64,000 nt of DNA from Clusia tigrina (lineage: Eukaryota; Arthropoda; Insecta; Diptera; Clusiidae), in the NCBI GenBank assembly GCA_920105625.2, contig OV050030.1, forward strand, positions 323,130,531 to 323,194,530, read 5' to 3'. The translations under genes were made by a program, and so were the position numbers. This document shows positions 41,948-54,443 of the stretch, one piece after another (position 1 is the first letter of the stretch; the number at the start of each line of letters is the position of its first letter). The notes under the pieces were generated by a model. It worked only from the letters and a program-made list of their open reading frames with translations. It was not told the origin of the DNA and ran no database searches.

Positions 41948-42912
41948 GGTGGCCCAAATAAGACCAGCTGATGTGAAACATAAATAACTTTTTTATTTTT
42001 TAACATAATTTATTTTTTCTTTTTGCAGATTATAACTGAATTCTTGGAAATTTAAAATGAATACGTACAGTCCACAACAACGCATTAAAATTATCGAATT
42101 TTTTTATTCTTCTCAACGATCAATTGTTCTGACGCAGCGAAATTATCGCCGTTTTTTTAATTTTTCTTCTCCATTTAAGTGGTTATGTGAATAAACTAAA
42201 CTGTAGGTTGTGGGGCTCTCTTGGAACAGAAACCTTTGTATGTAGTCTCTTCTCTGTGTTCGAATTAAAACAACCGATATACGTCTTACTTATTCATTGC
42301 GTTTATTGAGACTAAAAATTAAATGAAGTTTAAAGTATGTACAAAAGGAATAAAGGAGAACTAACCAGGGATGCAAATATATGCATTGTAAATCGATAAA
42401 ATATTCAGAGTCGTATTATGTTAGTGTAAATTCAAATTTCAATAGGCTCCGAAAATCCAAGTGCAATACATCAGCATCAGTCACACCCAATCAGATGCAC
42501 TATTTGGTGCGGTGTTATGGCCACAAAAATCATCGGCCCATATTTCTTTGAGAATGAGGATGAAACGCCAGAAACGGTCTCCGGGGCTTCTTACAGAACA
42601 ATGATCGACAACTTATTGCGGCCAATGGTGGAGCAACATCCTAATTTGTGGTTTCAACAAGATGGAGCCACTGCGCATACTGCTAGGCAAACTATTGACA
42701 TGCTGCGTGAAATTTTTGGTGAACGCATAATTTCAAGAAATTCAGATTTCCCTTGGCCTCCTCGTTCACCAGATTTAACTGCGCCCGATTTTTTTTTATG
42801 GGGATATTTAAAAGACAAAGTCTATGTTAACAAACCACAGACACTTGGACAGCTCAAGCAGAATATTCGAGGCGAAATACGGCGCCTGCAACTAGAAACA
42901 TTACGCCGTGTA
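41945..42912 (+). pseudogene. DD41D mariner-like element, interrupted and 3'-truncated
   Basis: TIR-like CAGGGTGGCCCAAATAAGAC follows the TA array. The transposase starts MNTYSPQQRIKIIEFFYSSQ (42057) and then jumps, by deletion of the HTH and first-Asp region, to SGYVNKLNCRLWG. A 226-bp insert (next entry) splits the codons for WGS. The rest reads [32 protein letters not shown] (second Asp) and PDLTAPDFFLWGYLK (third Asp, spacing 41). The C-terminus is lost after LETLRRV. It differs from the copies at 24469 and 33024 in sequence, so at least three DD41D lineages are present. Confidence 0.8.
42219..42444. mobile_element. 226-bp insertion inside the DD41D transposase
   Basis: The transposase codons for LWGSENP are split between 42218 and 42449. 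GGCTC occurs on both sides (42214-42218 and 42445-42449), as a 4-5 bp target-site duplication. The insert starts TCTTGGAACAGAAACC and ends TTTCAATA. No TG...CA or inverted ends are evident. It could be a solo LTR with decayed ends or a small unknown element. Confidence 0.6.
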
Positions 42913-42973
42913 AAATTCACAAATTTTTTACCGTGTCAAAACACTTTCTTGACAAACTGTACAAATATATATA

Positions 42974-43310
42974 TTGTAGGGTTGGATTGATGATGAGCGT
43001 AGAATCAATGTCGATAACGTTGGCCTTCCAAGATCGGCTTACGTATCGGTTGCAGGTTTCATACAGTGTATGAATGCAATGATATGCTGTAGTATAAAAG
43101 AAACCTAGCGCGAAGCGGAATATCGCCCTCAGCAAAGTTTGTAACCGGCACAGTTTGCCGTTGGTTACGCTATTGTTTGGTGCTGTTCTTAACCAAACCT
43201 AGTCAAGAGCACCGAGAGAAAGAATAAGAAGTCTAATGCAGGATTGCAGTTTTAAATATTCAGATTAATTCTGGTTTATTTGGTGGCTCGCTGGCTTTTT
43301 TATATCATTC
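42974..43310 (+). repeat. LTR-like sequence with TATA box
   Basis: Begins TGTAGGGTTGGATTGATGAT within the 3' end of the broken mariner, has TATAAAAG at 43093-43100, and about 130 bp downstream AATAAGAAG. It resembles a solo LTR of an LTR retrotransposon, but neither the right end nor a target duplication could be fixed. Confidence 0.35.
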
Positions 43311-43568
43311 AAATTATATTGTTCTTTTATTTTATCTAACATAAAATACACCTATTTTATTTTTACTAATTACAAATCATACTTCCTAAATAATCTCAAA
43401 TCTCAAATTATCGGTATTATTCATTGACGAATCATATGGTTTGTTTACATTAACAAATTTGAGTACAAGTGCAGGGCCAAAGTCACTGCACTGTCCAAAA
43501 TGCATACGACGCTGCAATATAGGCAGCGCATATCAATGCACCACCAAATGTGCGTATCTAGCGTATTT

Positions 43569-43569
<1 letters not shown>
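43311..43569. other. AT-rich spacer, no gene recognised
   Basis: No coding similarity. A short segment near 43470-43560 (GCACTGTCCAAAATGCATAC) is GC-richer than the rest and could be an old gag zinc-knuckle piece (CPKC.RRCN..SAYQC), which is too short to assign. Confidence 0.3.
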
Positions 43570-44715
<1,146 letters not shown>

Positions 44716-45088
44716 TATGTATATGCATATGTATAGGTAGATTTATATATATTTGTGTATGTATATTTATATGTATACTCGTATGTATATGGACGTGTAT
44801 ATGTACTCGTATACTCATACGTATATGTATATGTATGTTTATATGTACAAGTATATTGTAAACACTAAAATTTACAGTGAAATTTTGGCCCACACTACAG
44901 GTGACAGAGACCCTACTCAACTATACCCACACACGCATCACGAATAGTAAAACCTGAACAATTGCATCAAAGAACCGCCCACAATAAAAATCGAAGCAAC
45001 AAAGAAACTACGTTGGGAACTTAACGAGAAACTGCTTACGATGCAACCAATCAGCGCAGCAGTGGCGGGAGCACAGTCTAACCAGCAG
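44716..45088 (+). repeat. Inverted repeat arm, left (with TATG-type microsatellite)
   Basis: 44716-44862 is a TATATG/TATACTCG simple repeat. 44863-45088 is complex sequence starting ACTAAAATTTACAGTGAAAT and ending CTAACCAGCAG. It matches the reverse complement of 53905-54140 with only about a dozen differences, and the microsatellite continues in both arms. The GGCCCACACTACAGGTGACA part could be the leader of a retroelement. Confidence 0.8.
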
Positions 45089-45099
45089 GATTGGCATGC

Positions 45100-46105
45100 T
45101 GAATGATTTAGCCGCCTTCCACAAAGAGTACTCTGTGGTCTTGATAGCTGTAAGATTCATCAGAAATCGATTAAATGTGTCATTATTGAATGACTTGATT
45201 CCTGTGTGTAAATGTTTACTGGCTAAGTTTTAATTCGATTTGATTGCTGGAGATCTGGTTTTTGCCAACGCTTCCGTAGCTTCCGTTTCTTTGCAATTAA
45301 GCTCTTAATAAAAGGTGGATATTTTTTCCCGTGCAGAACAAATCTTAGTGTGGGCGTACTATTCCACGCTGCCATCTGAATTTGCTGTGTAAGGTGGAGT
45401 ACAGCATCATCAAATTGCTCACTGGTAACAATAGAATCAAACTTGGCTAATTGTTCTCGCTGCACTTGAAAGTAATTCCAGTCAATACAAGCATTTACTA
45501 AAGTTGATGTGATTTGATTTAGTGCTGGGTTTGGGAAATTACCATTTGCACCGGCGAATGGTCAGAACTCAGATCAAATCCTTCAGTGATAGTTAAATGC
45601 GCTGCAGGAATGTTTTTGTAGACAAAGAAGTCAATTAAGTCTGGTACTTTACTAGTATCCGATGGCCAATATGTTGGCTTTCCAGTTGAAATTGAATTAC
45701 AACATGTACGCTGCATGGCTTTGAACAATTCTCTTCGTTTTCTCGTGGTGAGCCTTGAGTCCAGAAACGTATGTTTTGCGTTGAAGTCGCCTGCGATTAT
45801 AAAACGACCATGGAAACGATTAAAAAGAGATAAATAGTGTTCATATTTCAACTGGTGCCCAGGTTGACTATATAGAGCAGTTAGAACCAGTGGTTGTTTG
45901 GAAGTTTCAACAGAAACGGATGTGGTTTGAAACGCATTTGTGCTGATTTGGTCCTCCAAGTGATGCTTAATGGAACTTTTGATTTATTTGAAAAAGCATT
46001 TATAATTTTCAGCTGTCTTATGTTTGTATGCGAATATATTGTCGCAAGGGGAACGACAAAAGGCAAGCTGATAAGGAGAAAAAAAGCGATAAGCTTCAAG
46101 AAGTT
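45100..46105 (-). pseudogene. Jockey-like endonuclease fragment
   Basis: Minus-strand reading: KQPLVLTALYSQPGHQLKYE, FIIAGDFNAKHTFLDSRLTT, STGKPTYWPSDTSKVPDLID and FDLSSDHSPVQMVI are jockey-clade APE endonuclease blocks, including the catalytic DFNAKH and SDH motifs. It continues through LIAKKRKLRKRWQ to EYSLWKAAKSF, the spacer before RT, and stops at 45100 where the inverted-repeat arm begins. Of the endonuclease, 146 codons are open without a stop. It is a different jockey lineage from the copy at 19793. RT is absent. Confidence 0.8.
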
Positions 46106-46170
46106 GCGAAGAAGTCGCTTAGAATTATTCCCGAGGAATAATAAATATCCTTTAGCAAAATTGTCCTTAA
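46106..46170. other. Short Lys-rich plus-strand stretch before the 24-bp repeat
   Basis: Plus-strand frames around 46060-46140 encode Lys-rich peptides, perhaps the degenerate N-terminus of the gypsy gag that follows. Weak evidence. Confidence 0.3.
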
Positions 46171-46345
46171 ACCAATAAAGTTAAGGAAGAGGACACCAAT
46201 AAAGTAATGGGACAGGACTCCAATAAAGTCAAGGAACAGGACACCAATAAAGTCAACGAACAGGAAATCAATAAAGTCAAGGAACAGGATATCAATAAAG
46301 TCAAGGAACAGGATATCAATAAAATCAAGAAACAGGACTTCAATA
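46171..46345 (+). repeat. 24-bp coding-type minisatellite, about 7 units
   Basis: Units read AATAAAGTCAAGGAACAGGA plus CACC or TATC. The 24-bp period keeps one frame and encodes NKVKEQDT/NKVKEQDI octapeptides on the plus strand, ending in a Lys-rich tail and TAA at 46360. It lies just upstream of the gypsy gag remnant and may be a charged repeat of its N-terminus, though a stop precedes it in frame. Confidence 0.85.
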
Positions 46346-46429
46346 AAAATAAAGGCAAATAAATTAAATTAAAAAAGGTAAGAAAAGTCATACTTATTGA
46401 GTTATTACCGTATATGACTCCTGGACACC

Positions 46430-47943
46430 ACTGAGGATACCCCGGCCGAAAAGAGTCATTACAGTTCGTCTCACGATCCAGGACGAATATCGGCGCAGAA
46501 CATGGAACCACTTGAAATTCCTAAAGAAGAGTTCGACACATCACATGAAGCCCTGCGGACAGCAGGAGTAGGCTACACTGTACGCTGTCGTTATTGACCA
46601 TTTGGGAAGAAGTGGTTAGTTAAATTCGACGGAGAGCGAGACCCCCTGGCCTGCGTCGAGTGTGTCGAGGAGCTCTCCGAGTTATATGGACTCAGTATAG
46701 ACATGCGCCCACATACCATGCCGGAACCCTTTAATGATCGTGGGCTTCTGTGGTACCGCAAGAACAATCGTTCCAGGACAGAATGGAGCAAGTTCAGGAA
46801 GGATTTCCTCAAATTCTTCTTGCCTGCCAGATACATTGAGAAGTTAGAGGATGAGATAGGCCAATGACGGCAAAACACGGGAGAAGTTTAAAGAATACGT
46901 GATGTAGACTCAAAATCTCATGCGGCACGCTGTGTATACCAAGGCACAAAAACTGGAAAGGATTTTTCGGAATAGTTTGGAAGAGTATCAGTGGTACGTA
47001 CGCCGCAGGGATTTTGGAACGCTGGAAGAGCTGACGGAGATGGCTGAAGATCTCGGTTGCCTTCGTGGTGACACACACCGAGTACCCCCTGTGCAATCTC
47101 GAGTTGAGCGTACACCATCACGCGAGGCACGCCATCGACAAGTGACAGACGGTGCGGACAGGCGGGCATTTCGGGCGACACTGCCGAAATGCGCAACTCT
47201 TGTTCTGCTGGGAGTGCGGCAAGAGGAATATGAAAACAGTTGAATGCTGTAGAAAGGCAGGCGGAAACGAGCAGGGCTGCCGCCAGGAGTGAGGCACGGC
47301 GAAGTTCTCCGGCAACACGCTTCATACTCAATAAGTGCGTTGCGTTGCGATGGGCAACGTATTGGTGCAACGCTCGTTCTGGGGCACACGAAGTAGCAGT
47401 AACGATCGAGACGGGAGCTTCACGAAGTTTCGTTAGGGAGTAGCTCGCTCGTCAACTGCGTGCTACCACCAGTAGGGTTGTCCCTACACTCATCAGAGCA
47501 CATATAGCTGACCGACGAACACGAGCTATAACGGAGTCGGTGGAGATCAATGTATGGCTTGGAGAACAGGTATGCCAAATGGAAACGATGCCTGACCCCC
47601 CCGATACTTGCTACCGGGCTTTGATTTTTTGTTGAAACAGGAGACCACTATGAGGTGTGGAGATCAAGTACTGAATTTGAGACCACGGGCCAATGGCGAA
47701 CAATCACAGGGTACCACATCATGTACGACTATTCAGGCGGAGGCTATCTCCGAGAAAACTATGATCGGCACATTTCTCGCTACCGAGCTAAGTAACTTTG
47801 ACGAGACGCCAGGCGTGTCCAACTTAACTAGCCATAAAATAAACCGGCCAAAAAAGCAAAGATATTACCCAGGGAACCCGGTGCAACAAGAGCTCATCAG
47901 CAATGAGAAAGAGGAACTATTGGCGAAAGGATGTAAAGAACAC
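46430..47943 (+). pseudogene. Ty3/gypsy gag-protease remnant
   Basis: Plus-strand pieces: YRKNNRSRTEWSKFRKDFLK and FFLPARYIEKLEDEIG of the gag capsid domain, QKLERIFRNSLEEYQWYVRR, a zinc knuckle FCWECGKRNMKTVECC at about 47200, then the aspartic protease start VTIETGASRSFVRE (normally DTGAS; here ETG, so the catalytic Asp is lost) and DFLLKQETTMRCGDQVLNLR. The pre-RT segment KQRYYPGNPVQQELISNEKE at about 47860 ends the fragment. Several frameshifts. It is GC-richer than the surroundings. It stops at 47943, where Helitron copy 3 begins, before RT. Confidence 0.75.
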
Positions 47944-48436
47944 TGACTGATACTCCAATAACTCAACAGATGGAGCTGTAGACGCTTATTATTTTGACAG
48001 CTACTTATATTGTTTGTTCTTTCTGATTTGTTTATTCGAACAGTGCGGACACGGTCAATTGACTTTCTGACATTTTTCCAAATTTTAATTGATTTCTCGA
48101 GTTAAATTCATTACATTAAATTGTGAAATTGTTTACATTCACGAAATGTTTGATTTTAAATCTGTGGATCATCAGTTTTTGAGTGAAATTATTGACATTT
48201 CAAAGAAAAAAAGTGAGTTCATTATTTTCGTTTGTTGTGAATACCTAACCTCATTTACGTTGGAATTTATTTGTGTTATTTCTTCAGCAGATTTGTAAAT
48301 TATTTGAAACGTTCTATTTCGGTCATTTGCTTTCTTTATTTCAGCTATTCAAAAGGTAAATTATTGAAAATTATTCCGTGAAAACTTTATGTGTGTTTCA
48401 TACAAAGTGATCAATTACAGATTGAAATTTGTTACG

Positions 48437-49051
48437 ATGCCACAAAGAGGTCGCGCTAATATCGGTCGGCGTTCCCGACGTACAACGGACCAACGTAATT
48501 ATACAGCACGTCATACGGAAGAGGAAAATGCTACTGCAAGGGAATCTACTCGAATCGGAATGATTGAAAATCGTGCGCGACAATCACAAGAGGATCACTA
48601 AGCTTACAATGAGCAACAACGATTGAGAAGAATACAAGTTCGTGCTCAGGAAATTCATGAAGCAAGAGAACAACGTTTGGCTGCTCAACGACAACGCCAG
48701 CAACAACAACGATTGCCTAATTTGAATATCGAACGTGCAGCCTTTCGATATGAGCCGGACATTGAATACGGTGCGCACGAACCAGATCGATTTGGTTCGA
48801 TGTCTGTCGTTTGCCCGCATTGCGATGCACTGAAATTTCCAAAAGAACCGGCCGGATTATGTTGCGCAAGCGGAAAAGTGAAATTACCAGAGTTACTTCC
48901 TCCACCAGAGCCATTGCGGTTGTTGCTTTACGGTGAATCACCAAATTCGAATCATTTTTTACAAAATTCCAAGATGTGTAACGATTGTTTTCAAATGACG
49001 TCGTTTGGTGGGGAAATTGTGAATGAACATAATTACAATCCCACATTCAAG
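48437..49051 (+). pseudogene. Helitron copy 3 exon 1
   Basis: Best preserved of the three N-termini: MPQRGRANIGRRSRRTTDQR, complete CPHCDALKFPKEPAGLCCAS zinc-finger-like motif and FLQNSKMCNDCFQMTSFGGE to NPTFK. Only one lesion: a TAA replacing the Glu/Ala codons after SQEDH at 48599-48601. GTTAGT donor intact. Confidence 0.85.
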
Positions 49052-49124
49052 GTTAGTTCACCAACAATCTAACACTTATTATCTCGCCAATAAAATACAG
49101 AAATTAACATATTTGTCTGCAACT

Positions 49125-49577
49125 ACCGCATCCTGATCAAGATCACAAATATCTCCAAATATATTTCCTTGGAGATTCAAATGAAGAAGTGAATCGACGT
49201 TGTGCAATTTTCAATGCGACGAAAAGAGAAATTGTGCAGCAATTGCAAGAAATGTTGCATGAACACAACGAACTAATTCGATTATTCAATACTTCGTTAG
49301 AAAGGATGCCATCACAGAATCGTCATAAAAGCGGACAAACGACCAGCAGGCACTCATGAACGGCAATATAATGCCCCGACGGCCGATGAAATATCAATTG
49401 TTGTTGTTGGCGATAATTTAGAATCCCCTGATATTGTTATTAAACGTTGAGCTGGAGATGCATTAGAGCGAATCAGTGAAACTCATCGATCGTATGACTC
49501 ACTACAATGTCCGCTTATGTTCTGCCGTGGTGAAGATGGATATCACTTGAGATACAACATGATCAATCCTGCCAATC
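49125..49577 (+). pseudogene. Helitron copy 3 exon 2
   Basis: Lacks the acceptor and first about 45 bp, like copy 1. Reads PHPDQDHKYLQIYFLGDSNE and on to ERISETHRSYDSLQCPLMFC, with a small deletion after LERMPS (49311) and a TGA for Arg at 49447-49449. Donor is CGTTAGC. Confidence 0.8.
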
Positions 49578-49635
49578 GTTAGCAAAAGAAAAACAAACAC
49601 TCTTGATTGTAACTTCATTTCTTGTTAACTTTTAG

Positions 49636-50590
49636 GTGTCTATACAAATAAGAGGGTCAGTGCAATGAACTTTTACGCGTATCGAATGATTCGCAAAGGA
49701 ATTGACAACCATCTCTTGAGATATCGCCGATTATTTCAACAGTATGCAGTTGATGTGTACGTGACGATGGAGACAGAACGACTCAATTTTATTCGCTTCA
49801 ATCAGACCAAGCTTCGATCTGAAGAGTATATTTACTTGCGAGATGCGGTCAATAGCGATGAAGACGTGACAAACCTTGGCCGACTCACGATTTTGTCATC
49901 AACATACATTGGCAGACCAAGGCACATGCACGAGTACTCGCAGGATGCGATGACATACGTGCGGAATTATGGACGGCCGGATTTGTTTGTTACATTCACT
50001 TGCAATCCAAAATGACCACAGATAACGGAATTATTGAATCGCGGTCAATCAGCAAGCGATCGTCACGATGTCACAGCACGAGTTTTCAAACAACAGCTAC
50101 GATATTTGATGGACTTTATCGTGAAGCAACGTATATATGGTGCTGCTAGATGCTGGATGTACTCTGTTGAGTGGCAAAAAAGAGGTTTGCCGCACGAACA
50201 CATTCTTTTTTAAATGGTGGACAAGATTACACCAGATCAAATTGATGACATCATTTCTGCGGAAATTCCTGATCCAGAGATAGATCCAGAATTATACGAA
50301 GTGGTGAAAACCAATATGGTTCATGGACCTTGCGGACAGTACAATCCCACTTCGGTTTGTATGTCTGACAATAAATGCACGAAACACTATCCATGTGCTT
50401 TTCTTTCGGAAACGCAAACTGGAAATGATGGATATCCACTCTATCGGCATCGCTCATCAGACAACAATGGCAGAACATTCAGCATTCAATTTAGAGGAGT
50501 GAATATCGAAGTTGACAACACATGAATCGTACCCCATTCGCCAATATTGACAATAAAGACATTCAAAACTCATATCAATGTTGAGTATTG
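49636..50590 (+). pseudogene. Helitron copy 3 exon 3, Rep part
   Basis: MNFYAYRMIRKGIDNHLLRY and the Helitron_like_N block are present, but TGC-to-TGA in NPKCPQ (50013-50015) stops translation. The HUH region is altered to GLPHEHILF (the first His kept, the second now two residues off: HEH). About 700 bp between IEVDNT and the helicase spacer are deleted at 50597, removing the two-tyrosine motif. It therefore cannot nick DNA. Confidence 0.85.
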
Positions 50591-52120
<1,530 letters not shown>

Positions 52121-52248
52121 TGTATTGTTGGCTGCAAGCAGCGCTGTCCGAAATCGTATACGGTTCCTGTGTTGTTGTTGTTATTAAATTTAAATATTGC
52201 CATTTAAATTTGCGCTAGAAGGTTGATTCTCTTTTCCTCCTGCTGCTA
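52121..52248. repeat. Fragment similar to 53527-53640
   Basis: Shares GCTGTCCGAAATC, TGTTGTTGTTGTTA and a TTCCTCCTGCTGCT pyrimidine block with the sequence on the other side of the adjacent mariner. The two are diverged copies of one repeat, not a target duplication. Confidence 0.55.
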
Positions 52249-53517
52249 CGAGGGTGGATTTATATTAAAGCTACCTAGCGCTAAATGGAAGCACAAACAC
52301 AAACACTTTTTTTTAGAAATTGCGATCTGTCAAACGTCAGCTGTTAAAATTTCACCCAAATTCATCGGTTAGTTTATTTCTTGTAGTCGTTTGAAGTAAG
52401 AAACTTTTGTGTTTCTTGAAAAATGGAAAAAAGCGAATTTCGTGCAGTGATTAAACACTATGATTTGAAAGGCAAAACGGCGAAAGAGACAAAAGAAAAC
52501 CTCGATAAACATTACGGTGAGTCTGCTCCGTCAGATTACATGGTAAAATATTGGATTGCTGAATTTAAACGCGGCCGAACAAGCACTGCAGGCCAAAAGA
52601 GGTGGTTACTAAAGAAAATATCAAGAAAATCCTCGATATCGTTATTAATGATCGCCGAGTCAAGTTGCGTGAGATTTTTGAAATGGTGAACATATCACAT
52701 GAACGTGTGTTCAACATTCTGCATGAACATTTGCATTTGAAAAAGCTACCGGCAAGATGGGTGCCGCGTTTGCTCAGTGTCGAACAAAAACGAGTTCGAC
52801 AGACCACTTCATAGTGGTGTTTGGACATGATAAAGCGTCATCCTGTTGATTTTTGGCGTCGATTAATAACTGTTGATGAAACGTGGGTCCACCACTACAC
52901 ACCTGAAACCAAAAATCAATCCAAACAATGGGTGGAAGCTGGTGGAAGTGCTCCGAAGAAGGCGAAGGTAGTGAAATCGGCTGGCAAGGTTATGGCCATT
53001 GTATTTTGGGATGCACACGGAATATTGCTCATCGAATATCTTGAAAAAGGATCCACAATTACAGGAAAGTATTATCGTGCATTATTTGATCAATTGATTG
53101 ATGCAATCAAGGAAAAACGACCACATTTAAAGAAGAAAAAAATGCTCTTTCTTCAAGACAACGCACCGGTTCACACAGCATTAGATACGATGCTAAAATT
53201 ACGTGAAATACACTTCGAATTGGTTATTCATCCACCTTATAGTCCAGATTTAGCTCCTAGTGACTTTTTCCTGTTTCCAAACTTGAAAAAATGGCTCGCA
53301 GGAAAAAGATTCATCTCAAAACGAAGAAGTGATTACCGAAGCTAACGCGTATTTTGAGGGGTTCCCGAAATCGTATTAATCAGATGGTATAAAAAAGTTG
53401 GAATATCATCTTACTAAGTGTGTCGAAGTAAAAGGAGACTATGTTGAGAAATAAATGGTTTTTGAAAAAAAAGTGTTTTTTTCCTACCTAGGTAGCTTCA
53501 ATATCAATCCGCCCTCA
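52249..53517 (+). mobile_element. Irritans-like mariner, both TIRs, near complete
   Basis: The 5' TIR CGAGGGTGGATTTATATTAA follows TA, and the 3' end (reverse complement TGAGGGCGGATTGATATTGA) is followed by TA at 53518. 1.27 kb. Same family as the end at 16336-16578 and the fragments at 8285 and 12382. Confidence 0.92.
52423..53455 (+). pseudogene. Irritans-like mariner transposase, three frameshifts
   Basis: Starts MEKSEFRAVIKHYDLKGKTA at 52423; the HTH region reads VKYWIAEFKRGRTST. A small deletion after STA (52587) loses the bridge to GRPKEVVTKENIKKIL. WVPRLLSVEQKRVR (WVPHEL-type motif) precedes a second frameshift near 52810. The catalytic domain is then open for 174 codons: LITVDETWVHHYTPE (first Asp), FLQDNAPVHTALDT (second) and YSPDLAPSDFFLF (third, spacing 34). 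A frameshift after KRFIS leaves the C-terminus out of frame, to KGDYVEK at 53455. The DD34D triad is intact, so this is the best-preserved mariner here. Confidence 0.9.
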
Positions 53518-53904
53518 TATGCCCGCTTCAATATGCTGTCCGAAATCCTGTAGTGTTGTTGTTGTTAAATATTACTGTATTCAATTTAACTTGGAGCTAG
53601 CATATATATTCGTTCTCATTCCTCCTTCTGCTTTGTACTTGTTGGCCGTTGGCGTGGTTTTCGCTCTGTCTTTGTCCCTCTTGTGCTTTGCTCTCGTGTC
53701 TGCGTGTTGTTAGTATAGAATTTACCGAGCGAGCATACTCGGCAAATTCCACCGCTTGACTTCGTGCATGTATTTGTTTTATTCATCGCTGTGTTTTTTC
53801 TCTTTTCGCAAGTGTGGCGATGGTTGGTAAGATCGTTGGCTGTGCGTGTGGTTGCTTCTAATGTAATCTTAGTTCAGTATTAATTATTCCAACTGGTATA
53901 ATAT
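53518..53904. other. Unassigned GC-richer sequence
   Basis: Includes the repeat shared with 52121-52248 and a T/G-rich stretch (GTTGGCCGTTGGCGTGGTTT). On the minus strand it leads into the inverted-repeat arm, so both could be the 5' leader of one retroelement. No coding similarity. Confidence 0.4.
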
Positions 53905-54273
53905 GCTGCTGGTTAGACTGTGCTCCAGCCACTGCTGCGCTGATTGGTTGCATCGTAAGCAGTTTCTCGTTAAGTTCCCAACGTAGTTTCTTTGTTGCTT
54001 CGATTTGTATTGTGGGCGGTTCTTTGATGCAATTGTTCGGGTTTTTTTATTCGTGATGTGTGTGTGGGTATAGTTGAGTAGGGTCTCTGTCACCTGTAGT
54101 GCGGGCCAAAATTTCACTGTAAATTTTAGTCTTTACAATATACGTGAACATATAAACATACATATACATATACGTATACATATACACGTCCATATACATA
54201 TACATATAAATATACATATACAAATATATATAAATATACCTGTACTTATACATATACATATGCATATGTACAG

Positions 54274-54276
<3 letters not shown>
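53905..54276 (-). repeat. Inverted repeat arm, right (with CATATA microsatellite)
   Basis: Reverse complement of 44716-45088, including the flanking simple repeat (54141-54276). The two arms enclose about 8.8 kb containing the jockey fragment, gypsy remnant, Helitron copy 3 and a mariner. Confidence 0.8.
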
Positions 54277-54341
<65 letters not shown>

Positions 54342-54358
54342 TAGGTAGGTAGGTAGGA
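54277..54358. repeat. (TA)n plus (GGTA)n microsatellite at the LOA 3' end
   Basis: TA array 54277-54338, then GGTAGGTAGGTAGGTAGG at 54339-54356. Read on the minus strand this is a CCTACC tail followed by TA repeats, directly behind the 3' UTR of the LOA-like element, as expected for elements that end in short tandem repeats. Confidence 0.85.
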
Positions 54359-54443
54359 GTGGCAGCCTTTGTCGCAAAAAGCACACTTAAGCACATAGAA
54401 TGGCTCGTTGTGGTACCACACTGTGACGACGCGACTCCCCCGT

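Noticed and set aside
42974..43310. Host core promoter (TATAAAAG at 43093)
   Set aside because: Sits inside a broken mariner and looks more like an inserted LTR; no downstream host reading frame.
46591..47389. Minus-strand frames of 95-150 codons over the gypsy gag remnant
   Set aside because: The plus strand carries gag and zinc-knuckle blocks; the minus frames have no similarity.
52121..53640. Long target-site duplication around the mariner at 52249
   Set aside because: Mariner duplicates only TA, which is present. The similar flanks at 52121 and 53527 are diverged copies of another repeat.
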